A stretch of 64,000 nucleotides of DNA. Source: Mariniflexile litorale (GTDB taxonomy: Bacteria; Bacteroidota; Bacteroidia; Flavobacteriales; Flavobacteriaceae). Positions 10,745 through 19,359 of the stretch are shown here, piece after piece. Under the pieces are notes generated by a model, which had not been told where the DNA came from, did no database searches, and saw only the letters and a list, made by a program, of their open reading frames with translations. The stretch is taken from the NCBI RefSeq assembly GCF_031128465.2, contig NZ_CP155618.1, forward strand, positions 753,501 through 817,500, read 5' to 3'. How positions within the stretch are numbered: the stretch's first letter is position 1; each line of letters opens with the position of its first letter. A program made the position numbers and the translations under genes.

Positions 10745-10789
10745 GTAGCGGGAACTGGACTCGAAATAGTGCCCTTCGGGTTATGAAGC
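10745..10789 (-). pseudogene. Decayed 3' part of a tRNA-Met-like gene
   Basis: On the minus strand this reads as the anticodon-to-acceptor part of a flavobacterial tRNA-Met: anticodon-loop-like CATAACCCG, then a T-arm-like stretch with TTCGAGTCCAGT, and an acceptor end TTCCCGCTA. The pairing of the T stem is broken (the partner of actgg reads atagt), and the 5' half is missing: past the anticodon the match stops. It therefore cannot be a working tRNA. It sits 18 nt from an integrase C-terminal fragment, so it may be an old attachment-site copy or a dragged-along tRNA end. Identification rests on my memory of the tRNA-Met consensus. Confidence 0.6.
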
Positions 10790-10807
10790 TTAATCCCTTA
10801 TCTTATT

Positions 10808-10927
10808 CTAAATATAAATGGCTTTTAAAGCTTCCATATCGTCACTAACCTTTCTTTCTACCTCTTTTGAATAAATTTGAGTAGTTGTTATTCTGGTGTG
10901 CCCTAATAATTTTGATACAGTAATGAA
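10808..10927 (-). pseudogene. C-terminal remnant of a tyrosine integrase
   Basis: About 39 codons ending in TAG at 10808 encode TVSKLLGHTRITTTQIYSKE followed by VERKVSDDMEALKAIYI. This is the box II region of a tyrosine recombinase with the GH motif and catalytic Tyr (QIY), closely matching the end of the intact integrase at 25405-26637. Everything upstream of the TVSK segment is gone and is replaced by unrelated AT-rich sequence leading to an att-type hairpin at 10941. It is best read as the last trace of a third element once integrated at the same tRNA-Pro site, on the far side of island A. Confidence 0.85.
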
Positions 10928-10940
10928 ATTATAAAAAATC

Positions 10941-10976
10941 AAAACACTGAAAACTGTACACAGTTAACAGTGTTTT
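10941..10976 (-). terminator. Att-associated hairpin (copy 1)
   Basis: The outer arms are aaaacactg (10941-10949) and cagtgtttt (10968-10976); the inner arms are aactg and cagtt, around a 4-nt loop. It lies 22 nt from the 14-bp tRNA-Pro repeat at 10999. Hairpins of the same plan, with different but still complementary arms, sit 23 nt from the other two copies (26831-26864 and 50964-50997). At the intact tRNA it is placed to be the tRNA-Pro terminator; here it is a leftover of that arrangement. Confidence 0.6.
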
Positions 10977-10998
10977 TATATAACCTAAGACTAGGTTC

Positions 10999-11012
10999 GT
11001 CGGGGTGGCAGG
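10999..11012. repeat. att core copy 1 (left end of island A)
   Basis: The 14 bases gtcggggtggcagg are identical to the 3' end of tRNA-Pro (51021-51034) and to the copy at 26888-26901. Outside the 14 bases the tRNA sequence stops: ggcagg is followed by cttaaa instead of attcga. It is the expected direct repeat left by a tyrosine integrase that inserts into the tRNA-Pro 3' end. Confidence 0.9.
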
Positions 11013-11240
11013 CTTAAATTGAAACTGCCTTTTCCTCTATTATTACTGTTATTCTGTAATTTTCATTTATTCATGCACACCTAATTGCACTCTAAAACCA
11101 AGAAAAGAACTTTGTACATATAATTTGCTCTCTTTTGATATCATAAAAATATGAAAAATATTGAATATTAACTTTTAAGGACGAGACTGGTGTGAAAAAA
11201 CAGCACTCATTGTGTGATATATAAATCACCGTATACTATA

Positions 11241-14204
11241 CTAAATTATCTCTTCTAATACAGATTTCCATATTATAAATCCTTTTTTGTTATCTGAATA
11301 ATCGTGCATAATTCTAGCAAAGTTTTCTGGACTATTTTCTAAAAATGCTTGTCTTCCTTTTTCTCTAATAACGGTTAACTGGTTGTCAATTTGTTTTACT
11401 TCATCTATTAATGATGATTTATTTTTCGGGCTATGCCAAATGTAAGTTGCTTCTTCTGTGTCCAAAGTCTCCAAAACAACAAAATAACTTTGCTCTCCTG
11501 CAAGCAGAAATACGAATGAAAATGGATTGAGGACAAAACGAATTTTCATTATTGACCTTTCATGTCTTTCTGCTAAATATTGAATGTGTTCTGAATGTTT
11601 GTATAGCTTATTTTTCAGAATTTCATTTAACAACTCTTCTGCATTTGAATAAATTTTATCCTGCTCTTGTAATTCATCAGAAGTCAGAATGTTTTGATTT
11701 TTGGGACTGAATTGTTTGAGCAATCTTTTATTTAGAAACTGAAATTTCACGCCCTCAACCACTTCTTTATTGATGCGGTCAATAGTAGTTGATAGTGCCA
11801 ATTGAGAAACCAATTTCCCGTTTTCAAATTCAGCAAACAATTCTACAACAACACTTTTTGACTTTAGAGTTTTGATAAAATAGGGTTTAAGCACCTCAAA
11901 TTCTGGTCTAATTTCATTATTTTCAACCTGAAATTGAAGTTCGGTATTCATCTCTACAACTGAATATTTGAACGCTACACTTCCGTAATGAAACTCCAAT
12001 TCCTCAATTGGAACTTTGATTTTCTTTTCTATGGTTATAACGTGGTTTGAAGTTGTGATTTCGTCCTTTGGTTCATCAAACAAAGTTGCCTGCTTGTCAA
12101 TTTTTCGATAATACGTATTTCGCTTTAAGTAAAGTTTGTTGAGATAACCAATCTTATAATCTCGATAATCATAAATGGTCGGATTTATTTCCGAGCGTTG
12201 CACCCTGCCGATATATTGGATTAGTTTGCCTTCAAAAGAAAAGGGATAGACCAAAAACAAACAGCTAATATTTTGCAAATCTGTTCCTTCTCCAAAATAT
12301 TGTCCTGTTGTAATTAAAACCTGAAAATTCCCTTCTTGTAATGTTTTCCATTTGGCTTTTTTAGAAGTTTCTGAGTCTTCTCCACTGAGTGTAACGGATT
12401 CATACGAATGTTTTAAAAACAAATAGAGCGTATCAATATGCTCTTTTCGTTCGGTGATGATAACCGCTTTCTTACCTTGATTCAGTTCTGTTTTTACATC
12501 TTCAAATATCAGTTTGTTTCGGGCAGTATCGTGAACTAAAATTTTTGACAATGTTTCAAAACTATCTGTCTTAGAATTATATGGAACATTTAATTCCGAG
12601 TTGCGGATGATGATTTTCGCCTGTTTATAATTTTCAATTTCAGTGGGTTGAATATTGGCAATGATTTTTCCCAAATGGGTGAAAATCATTTTGCCATCAC
12701 TGTATTTTCGGAAAGGGGTAGCGGTTAATCCATACAGATAATAAGCTTGTAATTTTTCAATCGTATTTCTGAAAGTTTCGGCAGGAACGTGGTGGCATTC
12801 GTCCACAATGATAGTTCCAAATTGATTTTGTACAGATTCTATTTGCTTTGGTAAACTCTGAATAGTTGCCACGGTAATTTGTTTACCAATTTTTGACTTC
12901 CCTTGACCGAAAATACCAATATCTCTTTTGGGAATACCCAAAAATGCTTCAATCCGTTCTGTCCATTGTTCCAATAATTGTTTTCGGTGAACAATAATGA
13001 GTGCAGGTTGTCTTTTATCCGCAATTATTTTCAACCCAATAACTGTTTTTCCTGAACCTGGCGGTGCAACTATTACTCCATAATCCTTTTTTGAAACCGT
13101 TTCAATTACACATAGTTGATGATTTCGCAAAGCAGCATTGAACGCTAAAGGAATAGATGGTTTTAGCTTTCTTTCATTTAGAAAATCAAATTCAATTTGT
13201 GATTCCTTACAAAATCGTAAAAGCTTGCCGATAAATCCCCGAGGAATGAAAATTTCACTTTCTGATTCCTCAATCAGTTTAAAATAACGGACTGTTTCAA
13301 AGGTGTTTCTTCCTGATTTCTTTTTGATGAAAAATTCAGAGTTTGCAAAATTTAATTCTTCTTTCAGAAAATGAGTAAGTGATGGCGTTAATCCATTTCT
13401 GCTGATTCGTATCGTATTGTTTAAAGAAATGCTAAGTTTTCCATTTGTTGGTTGCGGTATTATTATCGGAACATCAGGCGATAATGATTTGTACAGTTCG
13501 TCTAAATAATCCGTAGAAACCTTTTGAACATTTTTCAGAAAATCCCATTGGTCAGTGAATGGCTCAAATGATTCGGGATTGACAAAACAGCTATTTCCTT
13601 TTTCAAAAGTTGGTTTAAAAAATGGCAATGCAATCAAGTTCCCAAAGCCTTTACCTGAAAGAAAATCCTGATTGGGAAACAATCTATCAAAACTGGAGCT
13701 TTTATCAAACATTGAAAACGCTCCCGATTGTTCTAAAATTGAAATGAATATTTTGCGACTTCTTATGGCGGGATATGGTTTATCAAAAAATATCCAAACG
13801 TGTCCGCCATTTCCTGAACGAGAACGCTCCAAGTAGGCTGGAATTTCTTTTTCTTTACAAGCATTAAGAAAAATAACGGCTTCATTTTGCCAATTCGCTT
13901 TATCAAAATCTGCTACTAAAAACCAAGTGGTATTGTCTTGTAATAGAGGATAAATTCCAATATGATGAAAACCCTCCAAATGCTTTTGGATCTGTTCATC
14001 TGTATATTTCAGATAAGACTTTTCGGTGAAATTCTGAAATGTCCCACCATTCATTTTATGAACCCGAAGACGATATGGATCATAAAAATAGGCTGGCATA
14101 TAACCCGATTTGTTTCCTTTCTCCCAACGAACAGCAAACACATCTTCACGACCTTTGAAAAGGAAGCGGAAAAATTGAATTTGAGGTAAAGGGGAGACAT
14201 TCAT
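11241..14204 (-). CDS. TOTE-type primase plus superfamily II helicase protein
   Basis: The 987-residue protein joins an archaeo-eukaryotic-type primase module to a helicase. In the N-terminal part the metal-binding motif is VADFD (Asp99, Asp101), and the SxH-like motif is SGNGGHVWIFF with His135; a third element LIALPFF follows near 190. This pattern matches the primase domain that Pfam calls the TOTE conflict-system domain. The helicase has Walker A APPGSGKT (380-387), DECH (468-471), TATP (494-497) and the motif VI segment QYIGRVQR. The last ~250 residues are not recognised. It is the last gene of a minus-strand run, 11 nt after the nuclease-like gene. Role in defence is inferred from family and context. 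Confidence 0.85.
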   Translation of the reverse strand: MNVSPLPQIQFFRFLFKGREDVFAVRWEKGNKSGYMPAYFYDPYRLRVHKMNGGTFQNFTEKSYLKYTDEQIQKHLEGFHHIGIYPLLQDNTTWFLVADFDKANWQNEAVIFLNACKEKEIPAYLERSRSGNGGHVWIFFDKPYPAIRSRKIFISILEQSGAFSMFDKSSSFDRLFPNQDFLSGKGFGNLIALPFFKPTFEKGNSCFVNPESFEPFTDQWDFLKNVQKVSTDYLDELYKSLSPDVPIIIPQPTNGKLSISLNNTIRISRNGLTPSLTHFLKEELNFANSEFFIKKKSGRNTFETVRYFKLIEESESEIFIPRGFIGKLLRFCKESQIEFDFLNERKLKPSIPLAFNAALRNHQLCVIETVSKKDYGVIVAPPGSGKTVIGLKIIADKRQPALIIVHRKQLLEQWTERIEAFLGIPKRDIGIFGQGKSKIGKQITVATIQSLPKQIESVQNQFGTIIVDECHHVPAETFRNTIEKLQAYYLYGLTATPFRKYSDGKMIFTHLGKIIANIQPTEIENYKQAKIIIRNSELNVPYNSKTDSFETLSKILVHDTARNKLIFEDVKTELNQGKKAVIITERKEHIDTLYLFLKHSYESVTLSGEDSETSKKAKWKTLQEGNFQVLITTGQYFGEGTDLQNISCLFLVYPFSFEGKLIQYIGRVQRSEINPTIYDYRDYKIGYLNKLYLKRNTYYRKIDKQATLFDEPKDEITTSNHVITIEKKIKVPIEELEFHYGSVAFKYSVVEMNTELQFQVENNEIRPEFEVLKPYFIKTLKSKSVVVELFAEFENGKLVSQLALSTTIDRINKEVVEGVKFQFLNKRLLKQFSPKNQNILTSDELQEQDKIYSNAEELLNEILKNKLYKHSEHIQYLAERHERSIMKIRFVLNPFSFVFLLAGEQSYFVVLETLDTEEATYIWHSPKNKSSLIDEVKQIDNQLTVIREKGRQAFLENSPENFARIMHDYSDNKKGFIIWKSVLEEII

Positions 14205-14215
14205 TGAAAGGAAGT

Positions 14216-15247
14216 TTATAATTCATTAATTTCCTTTTCAATTAATCGGTATTTATCCTTCACATCTTCTCCTGAATAAAAGTCGAGCAAGTCTTTTTTA
14301 GTTAATGTTCCTTGACTTAAAAAGCGTTTCAAATATTCTTGGTTGAACTCCATTAAAAGGATGGATTTTTCCAATTGCTTTAAAATCGCTTTGTTATTGT
14401 CAATGTTATTCTGAACGAGTGATTTTATGATCAATACTTCGTTGATATCTTTGATAATACGATTTACCATCATTGCCAAAATATCTTTATCGAGTTCGAC
14501 TTCCTTGGCATTTAAAGCAATATCACGAGCCAACATATAGGCAATGACTAAATTACTGTAATCTCCCTTTTGTGAATTGATAATGGCAACAAATCCAACT
14601 CCAGGAATGTAGCCTACATTTTCAAAGCTCTTTAAAACGGAGTTTTCAACTAATGAAATATCAAATACAATCAAACTCACTTTGCTGTCTCTGTTGGCTT
14701 GTGTTTCTATTAACTGACTCCAAGCCGTATCGGATTTACGAGTAAAAATGTCTTTGCTTTCAATGTCGCCTAAACGAACGCTTTTATCAAATTTACATTC
14801 AATAGCTATTTTTAAATCGGGTGTTCCGTTGACTTCACAGATAATATCACCAGTTTTATTTCTAGGCAAATTACCTGCTGTATTGCCAGTTATAAATGCA
14901 CGGTCTTTCAATCGCTTATCTAGAAAATATTGATTTAAGAATTCTGCGACTTCATCCTCTGCTAATGTTCCTTTGATTGTTGATTTATAGAAAAGTTCTT
15001 TCTTCATTTCAAAAATCATCTTTAAACTTTCGAGTTCTGTTCCCAACTCATTAGATGTTTTTGAAAGAAAAGATGAAATACGGTCTTCCATTAAAGCCAA
15101 TACACCAATGTAAATGGCTCTTAACAATTTTTCATCTCTTTCGCTTGCAGGAAGATTGTCGAAGTAATTGAAAACGATTTGATTTTCGATTTCAAATTCT
15201 TTGATTTCTATACGTTTGAGTTGTTGATTTATTTTTATTGTTGCCAT
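14216..15247 (-). CDS. Putative PD-(D/E)XK nuclease-fold protein
   Basis: The 343-residue protein carries what looks like a restriction-endonuclease core at 95-155: a helix with acidic residues (LAEDEVAEFLNQYF), then TGDIICEV with Asp134, then KIAIECKF with Glu150 and Lys152, the D...ExK pattern of the fold. The C-terminal half is helical with coiled-coil character (about 240-330) and may hold a partner. The gene starts 2 nt after the OLD-type gene and ends 11 nt before the primase-helicase gene, so the three are likely translated together. Whether it cuts DNA, and where, cannot be read from the sequence. Confidence 0.7.
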   Translation of the reverse strand: MATIKINQQLKRIEIKEFEIENQIVFNYFDNLPASERDEKLLRAIYIGVLALMEDRISSFLSKTSNELGTELESLKMIFEMKKELFYKSTIKGTLAEDEVAEFLNQYFLDKRLKDRAFITGNTAGNLPRNKTGDIICEVNGTPDLKIAIECKFDKSVRLGDIESKDIFTRKSDTAWSQLIETQANRDSKVSLIVFDISLVENSVLKSFENVGYIPGVGFVAIINSQKGDYSNLVIAYMLARDIALNAKEVELDKDILAMMVNRIIKDINEVLIIKSLVQNNIDNNKAILKQLEKSILLMEFNQEYLKRFLSQGTLTKKDLLDFYSGEDVKDKYRLIEKEINEL

Positions 15248-15249
15248 TA

Positions 15250-17034
15250 TTACTCACTAAATATTTCTATAATTTTTTGTCTAAAAGTATCAGTTAACAC
15301 GAAGTTTTCATCAGATACAAAACTAATAGCTTTATAGGCTTTTCCGCTTGATACTTTTTCAGTCATTCCAAGTTCTTCTTCTATATCATTAATTAATATA
15401 TGTGTTTTACCTAAAGAAATTTCTATACTTTCTTCAATTATTTTTGAAGATTTATCTGCGGTTGCCAATCCATCAGGATTTTTATTAACTTGATGGTCTT
15501 TGTCATAAACAGCCGAATATTTTATTCCAAATTTATTAAGTAAATTAATATAGAAAGGAATATTACTCTTACTTCCACAATCAATTATAGTAAAATCATA
15601 TCTAAAAACACCTAATAATTTAGCAATCATTGGTATAACTGTCTTATCAGTTTGTCCTTCTACTAGAATGACTTTTTTAGCAAAGAACAATTCGCCTCTT
15701 TCAGGATTTATCCAATAACTTAAATTAAACTTCTTCTTTTCATCAACTTCTATAAAAATGTCATTGACATATTGTAAAATTTTTGTTCCATTTGTTATAT
15801 TTTCTTTCTTGACTATACATATAGATTTATGATATTCTAAATCTAAAAATGAACTTGAATGTGTACATAAGATAACCTGACTTTCATCTTTTGACAAGTT
15901 GACTAGTGATGAAAATAATTCTCTTTGTGCTTGTGGATGCAAAAATAATTCTGGTTCTTCAAAAATGAAATATGTTGATTTTGAAGATTTTCGAGTAGAA
16001 ACTTCCGAATCTTTATCATTTAATAAGGCTTCCCTATCTTGCTTCATGACCTTAGACCATGCTTTAATTAAAGCAAAAATTAAAGCTCTTTGTAAACCGT
16101 GACCTTTTCTTGAAATATCAGTTTTAATTCCATCATCAATTGAAACATTTGCACCAACTCTGAATATATCATCAACATTTGGTGTTGAAATTTGAATATC
16201 TATTTTGGTGTTCCAACTTATTAATTCCTCATCTAATAAATTTTCCAAAGACGCCAAATCTTTTGGTCTATCTTCGTTGATTTCACCATCATCATTTGTC
16301 TTATTAAGAATTTTGGTTAATTGAATAATTTTCTCTTTAGCTTCTTTAAATTGTGGATTATGTTCAGAAATTTTATTGATGACTCTAGAATAAAGCTGGC
16401 TAAATAAAGTATTTCCTCTAGGGTTTAATTCATCGGAAGCATTTTTTACAGAGGGAATGAAAAACAAATCACCAAAACTTCCTTTTGCAACATTTTTTAA
16501 TCCCAAGAAATTGGATTCTTCAAGAACATGGTTAAAACTTATATCATCAATATTTGTAATTATATATTCATTCTGTGCTGTTTTAAATTGTTCAATTGTA
16601 ATTGCACCTTTTATAGGCAAAAAACTGACTAATGGAAGAGTTTCTGCAACTTCTCTTTTTTTGAAGTCAGAAATCTTAGATTCTTTTAACCAATCTTCAG
16701 TAGCTTCTTCAATGTAACCATTATATGAAAAGCTTCCATTTTTTAGAGCTGTCTTTCTAACTTTGATTTTATTACTTGATGAAACATATTTTTTGAAAGT
16801 CGTATTTTCATATTCTGAAATTTCAGAAAATTCAATTTCGACCCACAATTCTTCAGCATCACCATTGAAATCAAGATAATGATGATTTATTTCACCAAAA
16901 AAGAACAATATAGAACTCAAAACATTTGACTTGCCATGATTATTTTGTCCAATAAAAATCATTAAATCTTGAAAAAATATTTCTTCATATACTATTGAAC
17001 GCCAATTCGAAATTTTTAAATTACTTATTTTCAT
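15250..17034 (-). CDS. OLD-family ATP-dependent nuclease (ABC-type ATPase + TOPRIM)
   Basis: The 594-residue protein has an N-terminal ABC-type ATPase: Walker A GQNNHGKSN (29-37), a signature-like RKGHGLQRA (309-317), Walker B FIFEEPELF (357-365) and an H-loop CTHSS (390-394). The C-terminal TOPRIM nuclease domain shows VEGQTDK with Glu459 and the acidic pair YDKDH (Asp511, Asp513). This is the domain order of OLD-family overcoming-lysogenisation-defect nucleases, also used in Gabija-type and retron-linked defence. No UvrD-type partner (as in Gabija) is next to it; instead a PD-(D/E)XK protein and a primase-helicase follow. It starts 3 nt after the upstream KTSC-like small gene. Confidence 0.9.
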   Translation of the reverse strand: MKISNLKISNWRSIVYEEIFFQDLMIFIGQNNHGKSNVLSSILFFFGEINHHYLDFNGDAEELWVEIEFSEISEYENTTFKKYVSSSNKIKVRKTALKNGSFSYNGYIEEATEDWLKESKISDFKKREVAETLPLVSFLPIKGAITIEQFKTAQNEYIITNIDDISFNHVLEESNFLGLKNVAKGSFGDLFFIPSVKNASDELNPRGNTLFSQLYSRVINKISEHNPQFKEAKEKIIQLTKILNKTNDDGEINEDRPKDLASLENLLDEELISWNTKIDIQISTPNVDDIFRVGANVSIDDGIKTDISRKGHGLQRALIFALIKAWSKVMKQDREALLNDKDSEVSTRKSSKSTYFIFEEPELFLHPQAQRELFSSLVNLSKDESQVILCTHSSSFLDLEYHKSICIVKKENITNGTKILQYVNDIFIEVDEKKKFNLSYWINPERGELFFAKKVILVEGQTDKTVIPMIAKLLGVFRYDFTIIDCGSKSNIPFYINLLNKFGIKYSAVYDKDHQVNKNPDGLATADKSSKIIEESIEISLGKTHILINDIEEELGMTEKVSSGKAYKAISFVSDENFVLTDTFRQKIIEIFSE

Positions 17035-17037
17035 ATG

Positions 17038-17256
17038 TTAATCATACTTAAACTTAACAAATTGGTTTATGTATGAATTCAAACCACTACCGTTCTGTGC
17101 AAGTCGTTTTAAATTCTCTACGTGATTTTGCCCAGCTTTTCGATGACTATATCTATATGTTCTAGCTGTTCCTGAAAATTTTACAATGATATAATCGGAA
17201 CCTATTTCATAGAAGGAGACACCTGAATCTCCTCCTGAATTTCTGTATCTTTCCAT
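17038..17256 (-). CDS. Small KTSC-like protein (72 aa)
   Basis: The product is a 72-residue soluble protein without signal peptide. Its plan is strand (FYEIGSDYIIVKF), strand with a central YRY, a helix (ENLKRLAQNG) and a final SGLNSYINQFVKFKY. This follows the layout of KTSC domains (two strands, YxY in the middle, helix, then S.G.Y...I...Y) although identity to the neighbour at 17265-17474 is low. I infer a diverged KTSC-like domain; Pfam describes KTSC as possibly RNA binding. It lies 8 nt after the canonical KTSC gene and 3 nt before the OLD-type gene, so it is inside the operon. Confidence 0.65.
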   Translation of the reverse strand: MERYRNSGGDSGVSFYEIGSDYIIVKFSGTARTYRYSHRKAGQNHVENLKRLAQNGSGLNSYINQFVKFKYD

Positions 17257-17264
17257 TGTAAATA

Positions 17265-17474
17265 TTAAACTCTAGAGTAGCGATATACTCCTTTAATATT
17301 CTGGGCTAGATACTGCCCATGCGAATCAGCACTCATTATCCCATCATAAACATGTTGAGGCACATCAAAATACTGATAGATTGTATTATTCAAAAATTCA
17401 ATCTCTAATGTCGAAGTGTTTTCATCATATCCAATTGAGGCAATATTTGATGATGTTACAGGTTTTCTTTCCAT
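17265..17474 (-). CDS. KTSC domain protein (69 aa)
   Basis: The whole protein is one KTSC domain: VTSSNIASIGYDENTSTLEI, a strand with the YQYF (YxY) motif, VPQHVYDGIM, and the closing SHGQYLAQNIKGVYRY. Function of this domain is not established; it is found at the end of some lysyl-tRNA synthetases and as single-domain proteins. It sits 7 nt downstream of the HerA gene. The C-terminal domain of the AlbA_2 protein at 20611-22461 is clearly the same domain (SSNIASVGYDAEKKVLEIEF, YQYFDVP), which ties the two operons of this island together. Confidence 0.85.
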   Translation of the reverse strand: MERKPVTSSNIASIGYDENTSTLEIEFLNNTIYQYFDVPQHVYDGIMSADSHGQYLAQNIKGVYRYSRV

Positions 17475-17481
17475 TTTATAT

Positions 17482-19359
17482 TTATTTAATTATACGTTCA
17501 ATTTTCGGGTTTTGAGCTCTCCAAGTTTCAATAAACTCTTCATAATTTGGATCTTCTTCCATTTTATTACCCCATCCGCCAGGGCGAAGTGAATCTTTAG
17601 ATTCAATTTCATCAAAAACAATTGGGTCTTGGCTATCTGGTCGTCTATCTTTTGAAGGAGCTCTAATTATTGTTCTCATAGGTAGTTTTACTGCTTCACC
17701 CAAAATTATTGCTTCACCAGTTTTTAAAATCGGCAACATACTTGTAAGTCCTTCAAGGTTATCAGAAACAGCACTTGTAATATGACTTCTGTCAGTAGAG
17801 TTTGAAAGTCTTAAAGCGAAGAAAGTACCACATTGAGAAAGAATTGTAGAATTTATTTCTGATGGTCTTTGGCTTACTATCATTGTTCCAATACCATATT
17901 TTCTACCCTCTTTTACTATTTTTTGGACAATTGTAAGAGCACTTCCTTCAGAGTTTAAATAATTGTGAGCTTCTTCCATTAACAATAATAGTGGTCTTTC
18001 CTTTCCTCCTTGAGATAGGTTTCGAGACCAAAATAAGCCATCGTAGATAATCCTTAATAAAACTCCAATTATCGTATTCAAGATTGTAATTGGAACACCT
18101 GATAAATCTAAAATTGTAATCGGTTTATTACTTCCAATCCAGCCTTTCATTAATGAGTCTATGTCTTGAGTGGTTTTACCATCTGCTTCAGGAGTCCACT
18201 CTTTTCCAGGCTTAAATATAAAGTCATATCTTGGGATTCTTAATTTTGACCCCAAAGAATGTAATTGCTGACTGCTATTTAAAACTGTATCTGAGAGCTG
18301 TTGAACCCTTTCACCATTTGCATTATTCTGATTTAATTTTTTAAAAATTGGGGGAATTGCTTCTTTGCCACTTCCTCTTAATTCATCACCACTAGCATCA
18401 GTTTCAAAGGCAAGATTTTCTAATTGTGAACCTTCTCGATCTCTATAAAATCTACCTAATGTTTCTGTATACAAATCATACCACAACTCATTTAAGTTAA
18501 AAGGTACTGGAGAATCTATATTAACAGTGTCTTTGTTAATGCCCTTACACGGATATTTTTCAATTGTTTTGATTTTTTCTTGTAAAATTCTCTCTAGAAT
18601 AACATTTTGATCTTTTTCATTATTGAATTTACCAAAACTAATTTCACATAATTCTTCAAAACTTAAAGCCCAAAACGGAAGTAAAAGTTCTTTTTCAAGA
18701 CTTCCTGCACTTTTATCAGCATTTATCTTATAAATATTGGCTTTGTCTTTTAATGCCTGACCATATTCACCGTGAATATCAAAAACTAAAATTCGAGAAG
18801 ACGGATATTTCTTTGTATCTGATAAAGCATTTAATAAGCTTGCAACAGTTGTAGATTTCCCCGAACCTGTTGTTCCAACAACCGCAGAATGCCTTGTTAT
18901 TAGTTTGTTTACATCAATTAATGCTGGAATAGATTCGGCACCTGCTATATGCCCAACATTCACAAAATAAGGTTTATCAGGTTGTCCGTATATCCTTTTT
19001 AAATCTTCCTCTGAAACTAAATGAACTTCGTCACTTATAGTTGGGTATTGGGAAATACCTCTTTGAAATTCGCCTGCTCTTTGTCCTTCACCAACTAATT
19101 GAATCGTAATCCATCTATTGCCATAAGGTTGATTTTCAATTTGATTTTCAGGTACAGCTCCTGCACCGACTTGTGTAATAATCCCAAATAAATAATTATA
19201 TCCTATAGGTATTTTCACAAAGCTCCCAATTTGTCCAATTCGATAACCCTCTCCGTTGACATAAGTCAAACCTGATAGTGAATCATTAACCATTGCTACC
19301 CTTATGGTTGTACCAGTTACATCTTGAACTGTTCCTAAATATGTAGAATTATTTTTCAT
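17482..19359 (-). CDS. HerA-family ATPase (SIR2-HerA pair)
   Basis: The 625-residue protein is a HerA/DUF87-type hexameric ATPase: N-terminal HAS-barrel-like strands (about 1-125), Walker A VGTTGSGKST (161-170), Walker B with PLLLLMEEAH (456-465), the sensor VSQRPSEI (495-502), and a C-terminal helical tail. It overlaps the SIR2 gene by 11 nt, so the two are translationally coupled. SIR2-HerA pairs are described anti-phage systems (also called Nezha) in which the ATPase assembles with the SIR2 subunit and the complex degrades NAD and/or nucleic acid. The unusual point is the attached KTSC genes downstream. Confidence 0.92.
   Translation of the reverse strand: MKNNSTYLGTVQDVTGTTIRVAMVNDSLSGLTYVNGEGYRIGQIGSFVKIPIGYNYLFGIITQVGAGAVPENQIENQPYGNRWITIQLVGEGQRAGEFQRGISQYPTISDEVHLVSEEDLKRIYGQPDKPYFVNVGHIAGAESIPALIDVNKLITRHSAVVGTTGSGKSTTVASLLNALSDTKKYPSSRILVFDIHGEYGQALKDKANIYKINADKSAGSLEKELLLPFWALSFEELCEISFGKFNNEKDQNVILERILQEKIKTIEKYPCKGINKDTVNIDSPVPFNLNELWYDLYTETLGRFYRDREGSQLENLAFETDASGDELRGSGKEAIPPIFKKLNQNNANGERVQQLSDTVLNSSQQLHSLGSKLRIPRYDFIFKPGKEWTPEADGKTTQDIDSLMKGWIGSNKPITILDLSGVPITILNTIIGVLLRIIYDGLFWSRNLSQGGKERPLLLLMEEAHNYLNSEGSALTIVQKIVKEGRKYGIGTMIVSQRPSEINSTILSQCGTFFALRLSNSTDRSHITSAVSDNLEGLTSMLPILKTGEAIILGEAVKLPMRTIIRAPSKDRRPDSQDPIVFDEIESKDSLRPGGWGNKMEEDPNYEEFIETWRAQNPKIERIIK

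Noticed and set aside
11241-17034. Type I or Type III restriction-modification system
   Set aside because: There is a helicase and a nuclease-fold protein, but no methyltransferase or specificity subunit in the island, and the helicase carries primase motifs.
15250-17034. Gabija system
   Set aside because: The OLD-type protein fits, but no UvrD-like GajB partner is adjacent.
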